DNA of 64,000 nt from Acetobacteraceae bacterium (GCA_027482245.1 JAIXWG010000049.1:121353-185352); one strand, 5' to 3'. Positions 8,548 to 17,378 are shown, counted from the stretch's first letter. Translations and numbers: made by a program. The notes: generated by a model from the letters alone, not told the origin.

Positions 8548-9282
8548 ATGACGGTGGAACGGGAACAGGCGCCGCGCGGCCTTGGTGGCCGCGCGGCGCT
8601 GGAAGCCTACCGGGCCGCGCGCCTGGCCCAGCGCGGCGACCTGCGCGCCGCGCTGCGGGCGAACCGGGAAGCGCTGCGCGCCGCCCGCGTGCTGCCCGCC
8701 GGCGTGAAGGCGCCGGAGCAGGAGTCGGTGGCGGCGGATGCATCCCCGCCGCCGGTGATGGCGGAGGCTGCGGCACCCCGCTCGGTCTTCGCCAGCCTGG
8801 TGGAGGCGGAGCGCGCGCTGGCACCGCCCGCGATGGCGGAGGAAGCGCCCGCCATCGAGGAGGCGACGACGGCGGAAGCGGTCGAAGCCGCCATGCCGGA
8901 AGCGATCCTCCCTGACGCGGTCGTGGAGGATGCGGTCGTCCACGAGCCCGTCATCGAGGAACCCATCGTCGCGGATGCGCCGGTGGAGGCGGTGGCGGAA
9001 ACCCCTGACACCGCGACGGTGATCGACGTGACGGCGGAGGCACCGGCTGCCATCGACCTGGTCGAGGACACCCCGGCGGAGGCGCAGCGCGCGGCGACCG
9101 ACCTGTCAGCCATCCGCGAACTCGGCCCGGGCATGCGGCACCGCCTGGCGCAGATCGGCTATCACAGCTGCGAGGATCTGGCCGCCGCGGACCCCGCGCG
9201 GCTGTCGCAGCAACTGGGCGAGGTCAGCCGCCTGCTGCGCCCGGAAAGCTGGATCGCCGCGGCGCGCGCCGCCATCGGCTGA
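8548..9282 (+). CDS. GV-cluster protein with acidic linker and C-terminal helix-hairpin-helix
   Basis: 244 residues in three parts. Residues 1-50 are a basic Ala/Arg helix (AALEAYRAARLAQRG). Residues about 60-185 are a low-complexity Ala/Glu/Pro/Val linker with repeats such as PDAVVEDAVVHEPVIEEPIV. The last 60 residues fold like a helix-hairpin-helix: DLSAIRELGPGMRHRLAQIG, then CEDLAAADPARLSQQL and a W-containing helix. Such tails bind DNA or mediate protein contacts. It is 17 bases after gvpA and could be an abundant GV surface protein like GvpC, but I see no GvpC 33-residue repeats. Function unknown. Confidence 0.75.
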   Translation: MTVEREQAPRGLGGRAALEAYRAARLAQRGDLRAALRANREALRAARVLPAGVKAPEQESVAADASPPPVMAEAAAPRSVFASLVEAERALAPPAMAEEAPAIEEATTAEAVEAAMPEAILPDAVVEDAVVHEPVIEEPIVADAPVEAVAETPDTATVIDVTAEAPAAIDLVEDTPAEAQRAATDLSAIRELGPGMRHRLAQIGYHSCEDLAAADPARLSQQLGEVSRLLRPESWIAAARAAIG

Positions 9283-9302
9283 CGCGCGCGCGGCTTGCGC
9301 GG

Positions 9303-9319
9303 GCCACCATCGCGGTGGC
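9303..9319 (+). terminator. weak hairpin after the gas vesicle cluster
   Basis: GCCACC at 9303-9308 pairs with GGTGGC at 9314-9319 across a 5-base loop, 20 bases after the last GV gene stop. There is no T-tract, so at best it is a pause or terminator-like structure. Confidence 0.25.
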
Positions 9320-9349
9320 AGGGTCCCGGGAAACCGCCGCGGGGCCCGC

Positions 9350-9958
9350 ATGCTGCATTTCTACGGATGGGCGACGCCCAATTCGCAGCGCGTCTCCATC
9401 ATGCTGGAGGAATGCGGCCTCTCCTACGCTGTCACCGGCGTGAACATCCGCGCCCGCCAGCAATTCGTGCCCGAAATCCTGGCGCTGAACCCCTATGGCA
9501 AGATCCCCATCCTGGTGGAGGACGGCCGAGCGATCTTCGAAAGCGGCGCCATCCTGCTGCACCTCGCGGAGAAGCACGGCGTGCTGTGGGGGCAGAATCG
9601 CACGACGACGCTGTCCTGGCTGATGGTGGCGCTGACCTCGCTAGGCCCCTTCACGGGACAGGCGCATCACTGGACCGAACTGGCGCCGGAGAAGCCTGAA
9701 GCAGCGCGGGCGCATACCGTCGCGCTGGTCGATCGCGTCTATCGGCTTCTGGATGGGCGGCTGGCGGCGGTGCCGTATCTCGCGGGTGCTGAGTGCAGCA
9801 TCGCCGACATCGCGGCCTATCCCTGGGTGGCGAAGCATGGCTGGGCGGCGCGTGACCTTGCCGCGACGCCGTATATGGCGGACTGGTTCGCGCGCATGGG
9901 CGAACGGCCCGCGGTGCAACGCGGCATGCGCGTGCCGGAAGGCGCGCGCCTCGAATGA
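9350..9958 (+). CDS. glutathione S-transferase family protein
   Basis: 202 residues. N-terminal thioredoxin-fold domain with TPNSQRV at the position of the glutathione-activating residue (serine rather than cysteine), the cis-proline motif YGKIPIL and the ESGAI motif that holds the gamma-glutamyl group. The helical C-terminal domain includes CSIADIAAYPWV, the N-capping box typical of YfcG/GstB-like bacterial enzymes. Likely a cytoplasmic glutathione-dependent transferase or disulfide reductase. Its stop abuts the next gene, so the two may be cotranscribed. Confidence 0.9.
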   Translation: MLHFYGWATPNSQRVSIMLEECGLSYAVTGVNIRARQQFVPEILALNPYGKIPILVEDGRAIFESGAILLHLAEKHGVLWGQNRTTTLSWLMVALTSLGPFTGQAHHWTELAPEKPEAARAHTVALVDRVYRLLDGRLAAVPYLAGAECSIADIAAYPWVAKHGWAARDLAATPYMADWFARMGERPAVQRGMRVPEGARLE

Positions 9959-9975
9959 TGACCGGGAGAAAGAAC

Positions 9976-11562
9976 ATGAGGAAGAGCTGGCTGGCGGCGG
10001 CGCTTGCCGTGATGGCGGGGGCGGCGTCCGCGCAGACGCTGCCGCCGGAGCGCGTGCTGCGGATGGTGCCGAATGCGGACCTGCAGACGCTCGACCCGAT
10101 CAACACGACGGCGGGCGTCGTCTCCTCCCACGCCCAGATGATCTACGATCAGCTCTTCGGGCGAGACGCTGAACAACGGCCGCAACCGCAGATGGTCGGC
10201 GCCTGGAGCGTCTCCCCGGATGCGCTGACCTGGCGCTTCACGCTGCGCGACGGCCTCGCCTTCCATGACGGCGCGGCGGTGACGGCGGAGGATGTCGTCG
10301 TGTCGCTGCGCCGCTGGGGCGCGCGCGATCCGCATGGCCGGCAGATCATCGCCATCACCGCAAGCCTGGCGGCGGAGCCGGACGGCAAGACGGTGGTGTG
10401 GCAGTTGCGCCGCCCCTATGCGCTGATGCTGGACGCGCTGTCGAAGCCCGCGGGGAACATGCCGGCGATCATGCCCGCGCGCATCGCCGCCGCCGATCCC
10501 TTCACCGCCATCCGCGACACCATCGGCAGCGGGCCCTTCATGTTTGTCCGTGAGGAGTGGGTGCCGGGCAGCACCGTCGTCTATCGCCGCAACCCGAACT
10601 ACGTGCCGCGGCGGGAGCCTGCTTCGGGCACGGCGGGCGGCAAGGTCGCGCATGTCGATCGCGTGGAGTGGCTGAACATCGCCAATGCGCAGACCTCCGC
10701 GCTGGCGCTGATCCAGGGGGAACTCGACTACATCGAGAGCCCCGGCGTGGACTTTCTGCCGCTGCTGCAGCGACGCGGGATGCGGATCATCCGGACGAAC
10801 ACGCTCGGCGCGCCGGGCATGATCCGCATGAACCACATCCACCCGCCCTTCAACGACGCCCGCGCGCGGCAGGCGCTGATGCAGCTGGTGAACCAGGAGG
10901 AATTCCTCCAGGCTATGTTCCCGGATCCCTCGCTGTACCAGGTGTGCCACGCCTTCTTCGTCTGCGGGTCGCCGCAGGAGACGAATGCGGGCGTGCCGGC
11001 GGGGCTCGGATCGCCGGCGGCGCGGGAGCGTGCGCGGCAGCTGCTGCGGGACAGCGGCTATGACGGCTCCCCCATCGTCATCATGGACCCGACCGACAAC
11101 CCCTTCATGCATGCGGCGACGCTGGTGCTGGCGCAGCAGATGCAGGCGGTGGGCTTCCGCACGGATGTGCAGGCGACGGATTTCGCCTCCATGGCCGGGC
11201 GGCGGGCGAACAGGCGGCCGCCGGCGGAGGGTGGCTGGCATATCGGGCTGACCTTCTGGAACGGCCTCGGCGCCAGCGATCCCGTGGGCAACGTGCCCAT
11301 GGCGGCGAGCTGCGACGCGGCGTGGCCGGGCTGGCCCTGCGATGCGGCGCACCAGGCGCTGATCGATGCCTTCCCCTATGCCGCGACGGCGGAGGAGCGG
11401 AAGCGCATCCTGGATGAGCTGCATGCCAGCGCCTATCGCCTGGTGCCCTATGTGCCCTTCGGGCAGTGGTACCTGCCATCCGCCGTCACGCCGCGGATCA
11501 GCGACGTGCTGGCGATGCCGGGGATCATCATCGCCTGGAACATCCGGAAGGCGGCGCGGTAG
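9976..11562 (+). CDS. family-5 extracellular solute-binding protein (peptide/nickel type)
   Basis: 528 residues. The start at 9976 gives a clean signal peptide (MRKSWLAAALAVMAGAASAQ) with a GGGAGAAAG ribosome site; an ATG at 9955 overlapping the previous stop would add seven residues. Family motifs: LDPINTTAGVV near the N-terminus, WRFTLRDGLAFHDGAAVTAEDVV, GSGPFMFVREEWVPGS and the C-terminal YVPFGQWYLP. It is a periplasmic receptor for a peptide-like or other oligomeric ligand. No permease or ATPase genes adjoin, so it must share a transporter encoded elsewhere. Confidence 0.93.
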   Translation: MRKSWLAAALAVMAGAASAQTLPPERVLRMVPNADLQTLDPINTTAGVVSSHAQMIYDQLFGRDAEQRPQPQMVGAWSVSPDALTWRFTLRDGLAFHDGAAVTAEDVVVSLRRWGARDPHGRQIIAITASLAAEPDGKTVVWQLRRPYALMLDALSKPAGNMPAIMPARIAAADPFTAIRDTIGSGPFMFVREEWVPGSTVVYRRNPNYVPRREPASGTAGGKVAHVDRVEWLNIANAQTSALALIQGELDYIESPGVDFLPLLQRRGMRIIRTNTLGAPGMIRMNHIHPPFNDARARQALMQLVNQEEFLQAMFPDPSLYQVCHAFFVCGSPQETNAGVPAGLGSPAARERARQLLRDSGYDGSPIVIMDPTDNPFMHAATLVLAQQMQAVGFRTDVQATDFASMAGRRANRRPPAEGGWHIGLTFWNGLGASDPVGNVPMAASCDAAWPGWPCDAAHQALIDAFPYAATAEERKRILDELHASAYRLVPYVPFGQWYLPSAVTPRISDVLAMPGIIIAWNIRKAAR

Positions 11563-11569
11563 GGGCGCC

Positions 11570-12028
11570 TCAGGGGGCAGCGCGGGTGTGGACCATCAGA
11601 TCGTTCTCGCCGCGCTGCACCACCTCTCCCTTCTGGTTCAGCAGGTCGAAGCCCAGCGTGACGATGCCGCGCGCGGGGTTGCGGGTGGCGCGCTTCGACA
11701 GGACGGTGATGCGCGCCGCGATGCGGTCACCGACCAGGATCGGGCCCGTGAAACTCCATCGCCAGTTCAGGGAGACGATGGCGGCGAATTTCATCGAGGC
11801 ACGGTTCTTCAACCCGTCGCAGAGGGCGAGGCCGAGCAGCCCATGCGCGACGCGGCCGGGATAGCCGAGCGCGCGGGCGTAGTCGTCATCCATGTGGATG
11901 TCGAAGAAATCGCCGGTGAGGCCGGCGAAGGCGACGATATGCGCCTCCGTCACCACGATGCCGCCCGTCTCGAAGGACAGGCCCACAGCCGTATCCTCGA
12001 AGCGCAGCAGGGAGGGATCGACCTTCAC
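11570..12028 (-). CDS. MaoC-like hot-dog dehydratase
   Basis: 152 residues, single hot-dog fold. The catalytic segment FAGLTGDFFDIHMDDDYARA with GRVAHGLL is the (R)-specific enoyl-CoA hydratase/MaoC signature (Asp and His dyad). LVGDRIAARITV and a C-terminal VQRGEND strand complete the fold. It would hydrate an enoyl-CoA or act on a related acyl-CoA. ATGA overlap with the SDR gene downstream in numbering (upstream in transcription) makes them a two-gene operon, an unsaturated-acyl hydratase plus an oxidoreductase. Confidence 0.88.
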   Translation of the reverse strand: MKVDPSLLRFEDTAVGLSFETGGIVVTEAHIVAFAGLTGDFFDIHMDDDYARALGYPGRVAHGLLGLALCDGLKNRASMKFAAIVSLNWRWSFTGPILVGDRIAARITVLSKRATRNPARGIVTLGFDLLNQKGEVVQRGENDLMVHTRAAP

Positions 12029-12795
12029 AGCTTGTGCATGTGCAGGCCGCCATCGATGTGGAAGGCGTCGCCCGTGCTGAAGGGGATGGCACCGCTCACC
12101 AGGGCGGCGATGGCGTGGCCGACATCCTCCGGCTGGCCCCAGCGGCGGATGGGGGAGAGACCCTCGGCGATGCGCTTCTCGTACTTCGCCACCACCGACG
12201 CCGTCATGTCCGTGCGGATCACGCCCGGGCGGATGTCGAAGACGGGGATGCCGTCCTCCGCCAGGCGGAAGGCGTAGCAGCGCGCCACCATGCTGACCGC
12301 CGTCTTGCTGGCCGTGTATTCGGTGCGGTCCGGGGACGCCATCAGGGCATTGGCGGAGGATACGAAGACGACGGCGCGGCGCCCACGCATCGGCGCGCCT
12401 TCGGCCACCATCCGCTTCGCCACCGCCTGCGTCACGAAGAAGGGCGCGCGGGCGTTGATGTCCATGCAGCGGTCCCAGCTCTCGGGCGAGACATCGAGGA
12501 TGTCGCCGCGTTTCATGGCGCCGACGCCGGCATTGTTCACCAGCGCCTCCAGCCCCTGCCCCGCCTGCCAGGCCCAGGCGACCATGTCCGCCACGGCGCC
12601 GAGGTCCGAGACGTCGCAGAGTGTCCAGTCGAAGTGCCCGCCCGCTTCCTCCACTGCCGCGGCGGTCTCGGCGAAGCCATCCTCCGCCAGGTCGCAGCCC
12701 AGCAGATCATAGCCCGCGCGGGCCAGCGCCACGCAGGATGCGCGGCCGATGCCGCGTCGTGCGCCGGTGACCAGCGCCACAGGACGGTTCGTCAT
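12025..12795 (-). CDS. SDR-family 3-ketoacyl reductase-like dehydrogenase
   Basis: 256 residues, classical short-chain dehydrogenase. NAD(P)-binding TGARRGIGRA near residue 10, CDVSD, NNAGVG, catalytic Ser in VFVSSAN, YTASK as the Tyr/Lys pair, and RPGVIRTDMT. The arginines after the first glycine suggest possible NADP preference, but CDLAE carries an acid, so cofactor is open. The name '3-oxoacyl reductase' is the usual homology label; real substrate unknown. Cotranscribed with the MaoC protein. Confidence 0.92.
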   Translation of the reverse strand: MTNRPVALVTGARRGIGRASCVALARAGYDLLGCDLAEDGFAETAAAVEEAGGHFDWTLCDVSDLGAVADMVAWAWQAGQGLEALVNNAGVGAMKRGDILDVSPESWDRCMDINARAPFFVTQAVAKRMVAEGAPMRGRRAVVFVSSANALMASPDRTEYTASKTAVSMVARCYAFRLAEDGIPVFDIRPGVIRTDMTASVVAKYEKRIAEGLSPIRRWGQPEDVGHAIAALVSGAIPFSTGDAFHIDGGLHMHKL

Positions 12796-12833
12796 GGCGG
12801 TTCCTCCCGCGCCAGGATGCCGGCCTGCCGCGG

Positions 12834-14129
12834 TCAGCGCCAGTGGCCGGGCCGGATGCTGGCGGCGATGACGGCGCCGTAGGCGGTGATGCCGAGGGCG
12901 ACGCCGATGAAATGCCCCGTCAGGCCGAGGCCCAGCCCCTGCGCCAGCACGAAGCCGCCCCCGACCGCGAGGCCGAAGCGCGACAGCGCGGCCGCCAGCG
13001 GCCATCGCATCCGCCCCGCGCCCTGGGAGGCGAAGTAGAGCGCCATGCCGAGCCCGAAGCCACCATAGGCTGGCCCGATGATGCCGAGCGCCTGCGTCGC
13101 CACTGCCACCACCGCCGCATCCCCGCTGAACAGCCGGGCGAAGAAGGCGGGGAAGATCGCCACCACGATGCCGATGGTGAAGGCGACGGCGAAGGCCATG
13201 GCGCCGCCCGTCCAGGCGATGCGCCGCGCCTCCGCCCAATCCCCCGCGCCGACCGCGCGGCCGACCAGCGCCGTCAGCGCCGATCCCACCGCGAAGACCA
13301 GCGGGATCATGAGGAATTCGAGGCGCGCGGAGATGCCATAGCCCGCCACCACCGCGGGGCCGCGCGGCGCCAGCTGCGCGGTGACCATGATGGTCGTCAT
13401 GTTGGCGATGGCGGCGATGATGCAGGCGACCAGGCCGACCGAGAGGATGCGCCAAAACATGGCGCCGGAGGGCCGCACGCGCAGCGTCGGCCGGAAGCCC
13501 GCGCCGCCGCGCCAGACCACCACCATCATCGCCAGCGAGGCCAGCAGGAAGACGCCGCCGAAGGCCGCGCCGAGGCCTGCCAGGCCCATGCCCAGCGGCT
13601 CCGCCAGCAGCCAGCCGATCGGCGGATAGGCGCCCCAGGCGATCACCAGCACCCGCGCCGCCAGCGCATGCCGCCCGCCGCCGCGCAGCACGGAAGCGAG
13701 GGTGTTCGCCAGCCAGGACGGCACCGCCCCCAGGCCGAAGAGCCACATCGAATAGCCCGCCGCGGCCTCCGCCGCCGCGGGGCCGCCGACCAGGCCGAGC
13801 ACGGCGTGCGGGAAGACCGCCAGCGGGATGGCGAAGGCCAGGCCCGCGAGGATGGCGATCAACACGGCATGCAGCACCAGCACCGCCGCCTGGTCCGGCC
13901 GCCCGCTGCCGAGCGAGCGCGCGATGGCGGAGACGACGCCGCCCCCCATCGCGCCGCCCGACATCATCTGCATCAGCAGCGCGAAGGGCAGCACCACGGC
14001 CCAGCCCGCCAGCGCCGGCGTGCCCTGCCGCGCCGCCAGCCACATTTCCACCAGCTGCGCCCCGGCCTGGAGGATGGAGCCGAGGGCGGTCGGCGCCGCG
14101 AGCACCAGGATCGAGCGGAGGCGAGTCAC
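12834..14129 (-). CDS. MATE family efflux transporter
   Basis: 431 residues with about 12 predicted membrane helices in two homologous halves, typical MATE length. Marks include the N-terminal LAAPTALGSILQ, AGWAVVLPFALLMQMMSGG, LRGGGRHALAARV and the second-half start ILSVGLVACIIAAI with AGYGISARLEFLMIPLVFAV. Members export cationic drugs or metabolites using a Na+ or H+ gradient. It is 38 bases upstream of the SDR gene, so could be in the same transcript. Confidence 0.92.
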   Translation of the reverse strand: MTRLRSILVLAAPTALGSILQAGAQLVEMWLAARQGTPALAGWAVVLPFALLMQMMSGGAMGGGVVSAIARSLGSGRPDQAAVLVLHAVLIAILAGLAFAIPLAVFPHAVLGLVGGPAAAEAAAGYSMWLFGLGAVPSWLANTLASVLRGGGRHALAARVLVIAWGAYPPIGWLLAEPLGMGLAGLGAAFGGVFLLASLAMMVVVWRGGAGFRPTLRVRPSGAMFWRILSVGLVACIIAAIANMTTIMVTAQLAPRGPAVVAGYGISARLEFLMIPLVFAVGSALTALVGRAVGAGDWAEARRIAWTGGAMAFAVAFTIGIVVAIFPAFFARLFSGDAAVVAVATQALGIIGPAYGGFGLGMALYFASQGAGRMRWPLAAALSRFGLAVGGGFVLAQGLGLGLTGHFIGVALGITAYGAVIAASIRPGHWR

Positions 14130-14184
14130 GGCGATGGCCGTACGCAGCGGGGCGCGGATCGCCCAGGATCCGACAACAGCAATC

Positions 14185-15159
14185 TCACTCCGGCTTGACG
14201 CCCGCCTTCTGCGCCACGTCCCGCCACCGCGCGAGCTCGGGCGCGAGGATGGCGCGGAATTCCTCGGGGGTGCTGATGATGGGGCGCATGCCCTGCCCCG
14301 CGATGCGGTCGGTGAAGCTGGTGTCGGCGTAGATGCGGCGGATGTCGGCGGCGATCTTCTGCGTGATCTCGGCCGGGGTGCCCGCGGGGACGACGAAGCC
14401 GAGCCAGCCGCTGGCCTCGTAGCCCGCGAAGCCCAGCTCGGCCAGCGTGGCCACTTCCGGCAGCAGCGGGTCGCGCGTGCGGCCGGTGGTGGCCAGGGCG
14501 CGGGCCTGGCCGTTGCGGACGGCGGCGACGATGGAATTCAACGTCGTCATCGTCATGTCCACCTGGCCACCCAGCGTATCCGTCAGCGCCTGCGGGCTGC
14601 CGCGATAGGGGACATGGGTGATGTCGATATTGGCGAGCTGCTTGAAGAATTCGCCCGCCATGTGGCCGGAGGTGCCGGTGCCCGGCGTCGCATAGGTCAG
14701 CACGCCGGGGCGCGCCCGCGCGGCGGCGACGATGTCCGCCACCGTCTGGAAGGGCGATTGCGTGCGCACCACCAGCGCATTGTCGTTCGACCCCACCAGC
14801 GCCACGGGATCGAAGCCGTTCACGGGGTCATAGGGCAGGGTCGGGTTGATGGCGGGGCCGATGGCGAGGACGGAGGAATTGGCCATCAGGATCGTGTAGC
14901 CGTCGCGCGGCGCGCGGAAGGCGGCTTCCGTGCCGATGATGCCGGCGGCGCCGGCGCGGTTCTCCACCACCACCGCCTGGCCCCAGACCTCCGACAGGCG
15001 CTGCGCATAGGCCCGCGCCAGCAGATCCGTGCCGGCGCCGGCGGGGAACGGCACGATGATGCGCACGGTGCGCGTCGGCCAGGGCTGGGATTGGGCCAGC
15101 GCCATTCCCGGCAGGGCGAGCGCGGCGACCAGAAGCGGGCGGCGGGGCAATCGGGGCAT
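14185..15159 (-). CDS. Bug/TctC-type tripartite tricarboxylate receptor
   Basis: 324 residues. Start at 15159 follows AAGAGGTG and gives the signal peptide RRPLLVAALALPGMALAQ. Bug family marks: WPTRTVRIIVPFPAGAGTD (the PGG-like ligand loop), VVENRAGAAGIIGTE, ATPGTGTSGHMAGEFF and HVPYRGSPQALTDTLGGQVD. These periplasmic proteins bind small carboxylates for TctAB permeases, none of which is nearby. It is followed in transcription by nothing obvious and preceded by another Bug gene at 15236, so the two may form a tandem pair. Confidence 0.93.
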   Translation of the reverse strand: MPRLPRRPLLVAALALPGMALAQSQPWPTRTVRIIVPFPAGAGTDLLARAYAQRLSEVWGQAVVVENRAGAAGIIGTEAAFRAPRDGYTILMANSSVLAIGPAINPTLPYDPVNGFDPVALVGSNDNALVVRTQSPFQTVADIVAAARARPGVLTYATPGTGTSGHMAGEFFKQLANIDITHVPYRGSPQALTDTLGGQVDMTMTTLNSIVAAVRNGQARALATTGRTRDPLLPEVATLAELGFAGYEASGWLGFVVPAGTPAEITQKIAADIRRIYADTSFTDRIAGQGMRPIISTPEEFRAILAPELARWRDVAQKAGVKPE

Positions 15160-15235
15160 GCGCGGCACCTCTTGTTGCCGGCCCATGCTGCCAGCGGGAT
15201 GCGGCGGCGCGAAGACCCTCGCGCCGCCGCCCCGA

Positions 15236-16216
15236 TCAACTCGGCTGCACGCCCGCGGCGCGCACCACGGGGCCCCAGCGATCGGCTTCCGCGGCGACGA
15301 AGGCAGCGATCTCTGTCGGCGATGGGTTGCCGAGAGAGACGACGCCGACGCTCTCCAGCCTCTCCTTCACCGTCGGGTCGTTCAGGCCCTGCTGCAGCAC
15401 CTCGTTGACCCTTGCCGCGATCGCGGGGTCCATGCCGGCGGGGCCGGCCATCAGGAACCAGTTGGTGGCGACGGCGCCGGGGAAGCCGGCCTCCCCCACC
15501 GTCGGGACTTCCGGCATCGCGGTGATGCGCTGGGCGGAGGAGACGGCGATGCCGCGCAGCAACCCGCCCCGGATCGCGCCGGCATTGGCGCCGGAGGTAT
15601 CCCACAGCGAGGTGGTGTTGCCCCCCAGCACGCTCTGCTGCGCTTCAGCGGCACCCCGGAAGGGCACGTGCAGCATGCGCACGCCCGCCTGCATGCCCCA
15701 CATCACGCCGGTCAGGTGCCCGACGGAGCCGATGCCGGAGGAGCCGAAGGAGACCTCCTCCGTCCCCCGCGCGGCCATGGCGCGGTACTGCGCCAGGTCC
15801 CGGATCGGGCCATCGCCCTTCACCGCGCAGACGATCGGCGCGCCGCCCAGCATGCCGATCCAAGTGAAGGCACGCTTCGGGTCATAGGCCAGGTTGGTGA
15901 ACAGGAAGGGCGCCACGGCGAGCGGCCCGGTGTTGGAGACGAGCAGCGTGTGGCCATCGGGGGCGGCCCGCGCCGCCTCCCCGGTCGCGAGCGCGCCGCC
16001 GGCGCCGGCCTTGTTCTCTACCAGGAAGGGCCGGCCGAAGGCGCGCTCCAGCCGATCGAGCAGCGGGCGGATGATCAGGTCGCTGGTGCCGCCGGGGGCG
16101 TAGGGGTTGAGGATGCGGACGGGCCGGTTGGGCCAGGTGCCCTGGGCATGGCCGAAGCGGGGTGTGGCCAGAGGGACGGCGGCGGCGAGCAGCAGGGAAC
16201 GACGGCGAAAGGTCAT
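15236..16216 (-). CDS. Bug/TctC-type tripartite tricarboxylate receptor
   Basis: 326 residues. Start at 16216 gives RRRSLLLAAAVPLATP followed by an HAQ cleavage site; longer in-frame starts have no signal sequence at the N-terminus. The typical WPNRPVRILNPYAPGGTSD, VENKAGAGGALATGE, GSSGIGSVGHLTGVMW and HVPFRGAAEAQQSVLGG are all present. Second of three Bug receptors in 4.5 kb, only about 35% alike by eye, so they likely bind different ligands. Confidence 0.93.
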   Translation of the reverse strand: MTFRRRSLLLAAAVPLATPRFGHAQGTWPNRPVRILNPYAPGGTSDLIIRPLLDRLERAFGRPFLVENKAGAGGALATGEAARAAPDGHTLLVSNTGPLAVAPFLFTNLAYDPKRAFTWIGMLGGAPIVCAVKGDGPIRDLAQYRAMAARGTEEVSFGSSGIGSVGHLTGVMWGMQAGVRMLHVPFRGAAEAQQSVLGGNTTSLWDTSGANAGAIRGGLLRGIAVSSAQRITAMPEVPTVGEAGFPGAVATNWFLMAGPAGMDPAIAARVNEVLQQGLNDPTVKERLESVGVVSLGNPSPTEIAAFVAAEADRWGPVVRAAGVQPS

Positions 16217-16268
16217 GCTGGGCTTCCAGGGTTGGTTCGCGCCCGGAAGGGGAGCAATCCCCGTGCCG

Positions 16269-16997
16269 CTAACCCGCGTAGAGCCCCGCCAGCCCATCCC
16301 CGAAGCCCGTCAGCGCGCGCGGCCGGGGCGCGGCGGCGGCATGGGGTGGCGCGAGGCCGACCAGTGCCTCCGCCAGGCGCACCGCGGCGACGGTGCCGTC
16401 GATAAGCGGGACAGGGACCTGGGAGGCGATGGCGGGGGCGAGGCCCGCGAGAGGGCCGCCGGCGAGGATCACCGCCTCCGCCCCATCCAACTCCACCGAT
16501 TGCCGGCAGAGATCGACCAGCAGCGCGGCGCGTTCCTCCGCCACCAGGCCGGGGTCGCCGGCGAAGGCGGGGCCCATGCGGAAGCCGGCGCAGCGGGCAG
16601 TCAGGCCGTGATGGGCCAGCACATCCTCGAACATCGGGCGAAGGGCTGCGGTGAAGCTGACGATGCCGAAGCGGCGGCCCAGCATACAGGCGGCGTGGAA
16701 GGCGGCCTCGCTGATGCCGATGACGGGCACGCCGGCCAGTTCCTTGGCGGCATCCAGGCCCGGATCGCCGAAGCAGGCGATGATGGCGGCGTCGTAGCTG
16801 CCGCGCCGGTCGGCCAGCGCCGCCAGCGTGGCGGGGCCCGCCACCAGCCAATCCGCGCGGCTGACGATCAGCGGCAGGCCGAAGGGGGCGGAGACGGCCT
16901 CGATGGTGGTGCCCGGGCGTGCGGCCGCGCGGGCGGCGGCGCCGATGCGCGCCGTGACGCTGTCCGTGGTGTTGCTGTTGATGACGAGAAGCCGCAC
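16269..16997 (-). CDS. Asp/Glu/hydantoin racemase-family protein
   Basis: 242 residues. The fold of cofactor-independent racemases is clear: LLVINSNTTDSVT at the N-terminus, AIIACFGDPGLDAAKE with the first catalytic cysteine (C75) and a domain-2 repeat. Hydantoin and allantoin racemases use a second cysteine in an LGC(A/S) motif; here the matching stretch (177-185) reads ILAGGPLAG, with no cysteine. Its neighbour 21 bases upstream is 5-hydroxyisourate hydrolase, so an allantoin-pathway role is plausible. With one cysteine the enzyme could be a racemase variant, isomerase or decarboxylase. Confidence 0.82.
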   Translation of the reverse strand: MRLLVINSNTTDSVTARIGAAARAAARPGTTIEAVSAPFGLPLIVSRADWLVAGPATLAALADRRGSYDAAIIACFGDPGLDAAKELAGVPVIGISEAAFHAACMLGRRFGIVSFTAALRPMFEDVLAHHGLTARCAGFRMGPAFAGDPGLVAEERAALLVDLCRQSVELDGAEAVILAGGPLAGLAPAIASQVPVPLIDGTVAAVRLAEALVGLAPPHAAAAPRPRALTGFGDGLAGLYAG

Positions 16998-17018
16998 GGC
17001 CCCGAACCCCTGCCCTGT

Positions 17019-17378
17019 TCAGGCCCCTCTGTAGAGCGAGAAGCCCCAGGGCGTGAACTTGATGGGCAGGTGGTAGTGCAGCGCGGCGTCGAAGACGCGG
17101 AAGCGGAAGGGCACCACTTCCAGGAAGGGCGGCGGCGGGCGTTCGGCGGTGGCGGCGAAGAAGGCGCCGAGGTGGAACAGCACTTCATGCACCCCGGCTT
17201 CCACACCCTCCCCGGTCTTCACGGGATGGTCCAGCGCGCCATCGGCGCCGAGCACGCCATCGGCCAGCACGCGGCGTTCGCCATCGGGCAGCAGGCGGTG
17301 GATCTCCACGCGCATCCCGGTGCCCGGGCGGCCATGCGCCACATCGACGGCGTGGATGGAGATGCCGCCCGCGCTCAT
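17019..17378 (-). CDS. 5-hydroxyisourate hydrolase (transthyretin-like)
   Basis: 119 residues, full length. Hydrolyses 5-hydroxyisourate, the product of urate oxidation, to OHCU. Diagnostic features: ISIHAVDVAHGRPG at the N-terminus (catalytic His9), a central arginine (GERRVLADG) and the C-terminal SLYRGA close to the family's YRGS. HLPIKFTPWGFS is also conserved. Start at 17378 chosen because it places the family N-terminus at once. Operon with the racemase. I see no OHCU decarboxylase or urate oxidase in the window. Confidence 0.93.
   Translation of the reverse strand: MSAGGISIHAVDVAHGRPGTGMRVEIHRLLPDGERRVLADGVLGADGALDHPVKTGEGVEAGVHEVLFHLGAFFAATAERPPPPFLEVVPFRFRVFDAALHYHLPIKFTPWGFSLYRGA

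Noticed and set aside
13828..15408. Long + frame over the MATE and Bug genes
   Set aside because: No domain features; shadows well-supported - strand genes.
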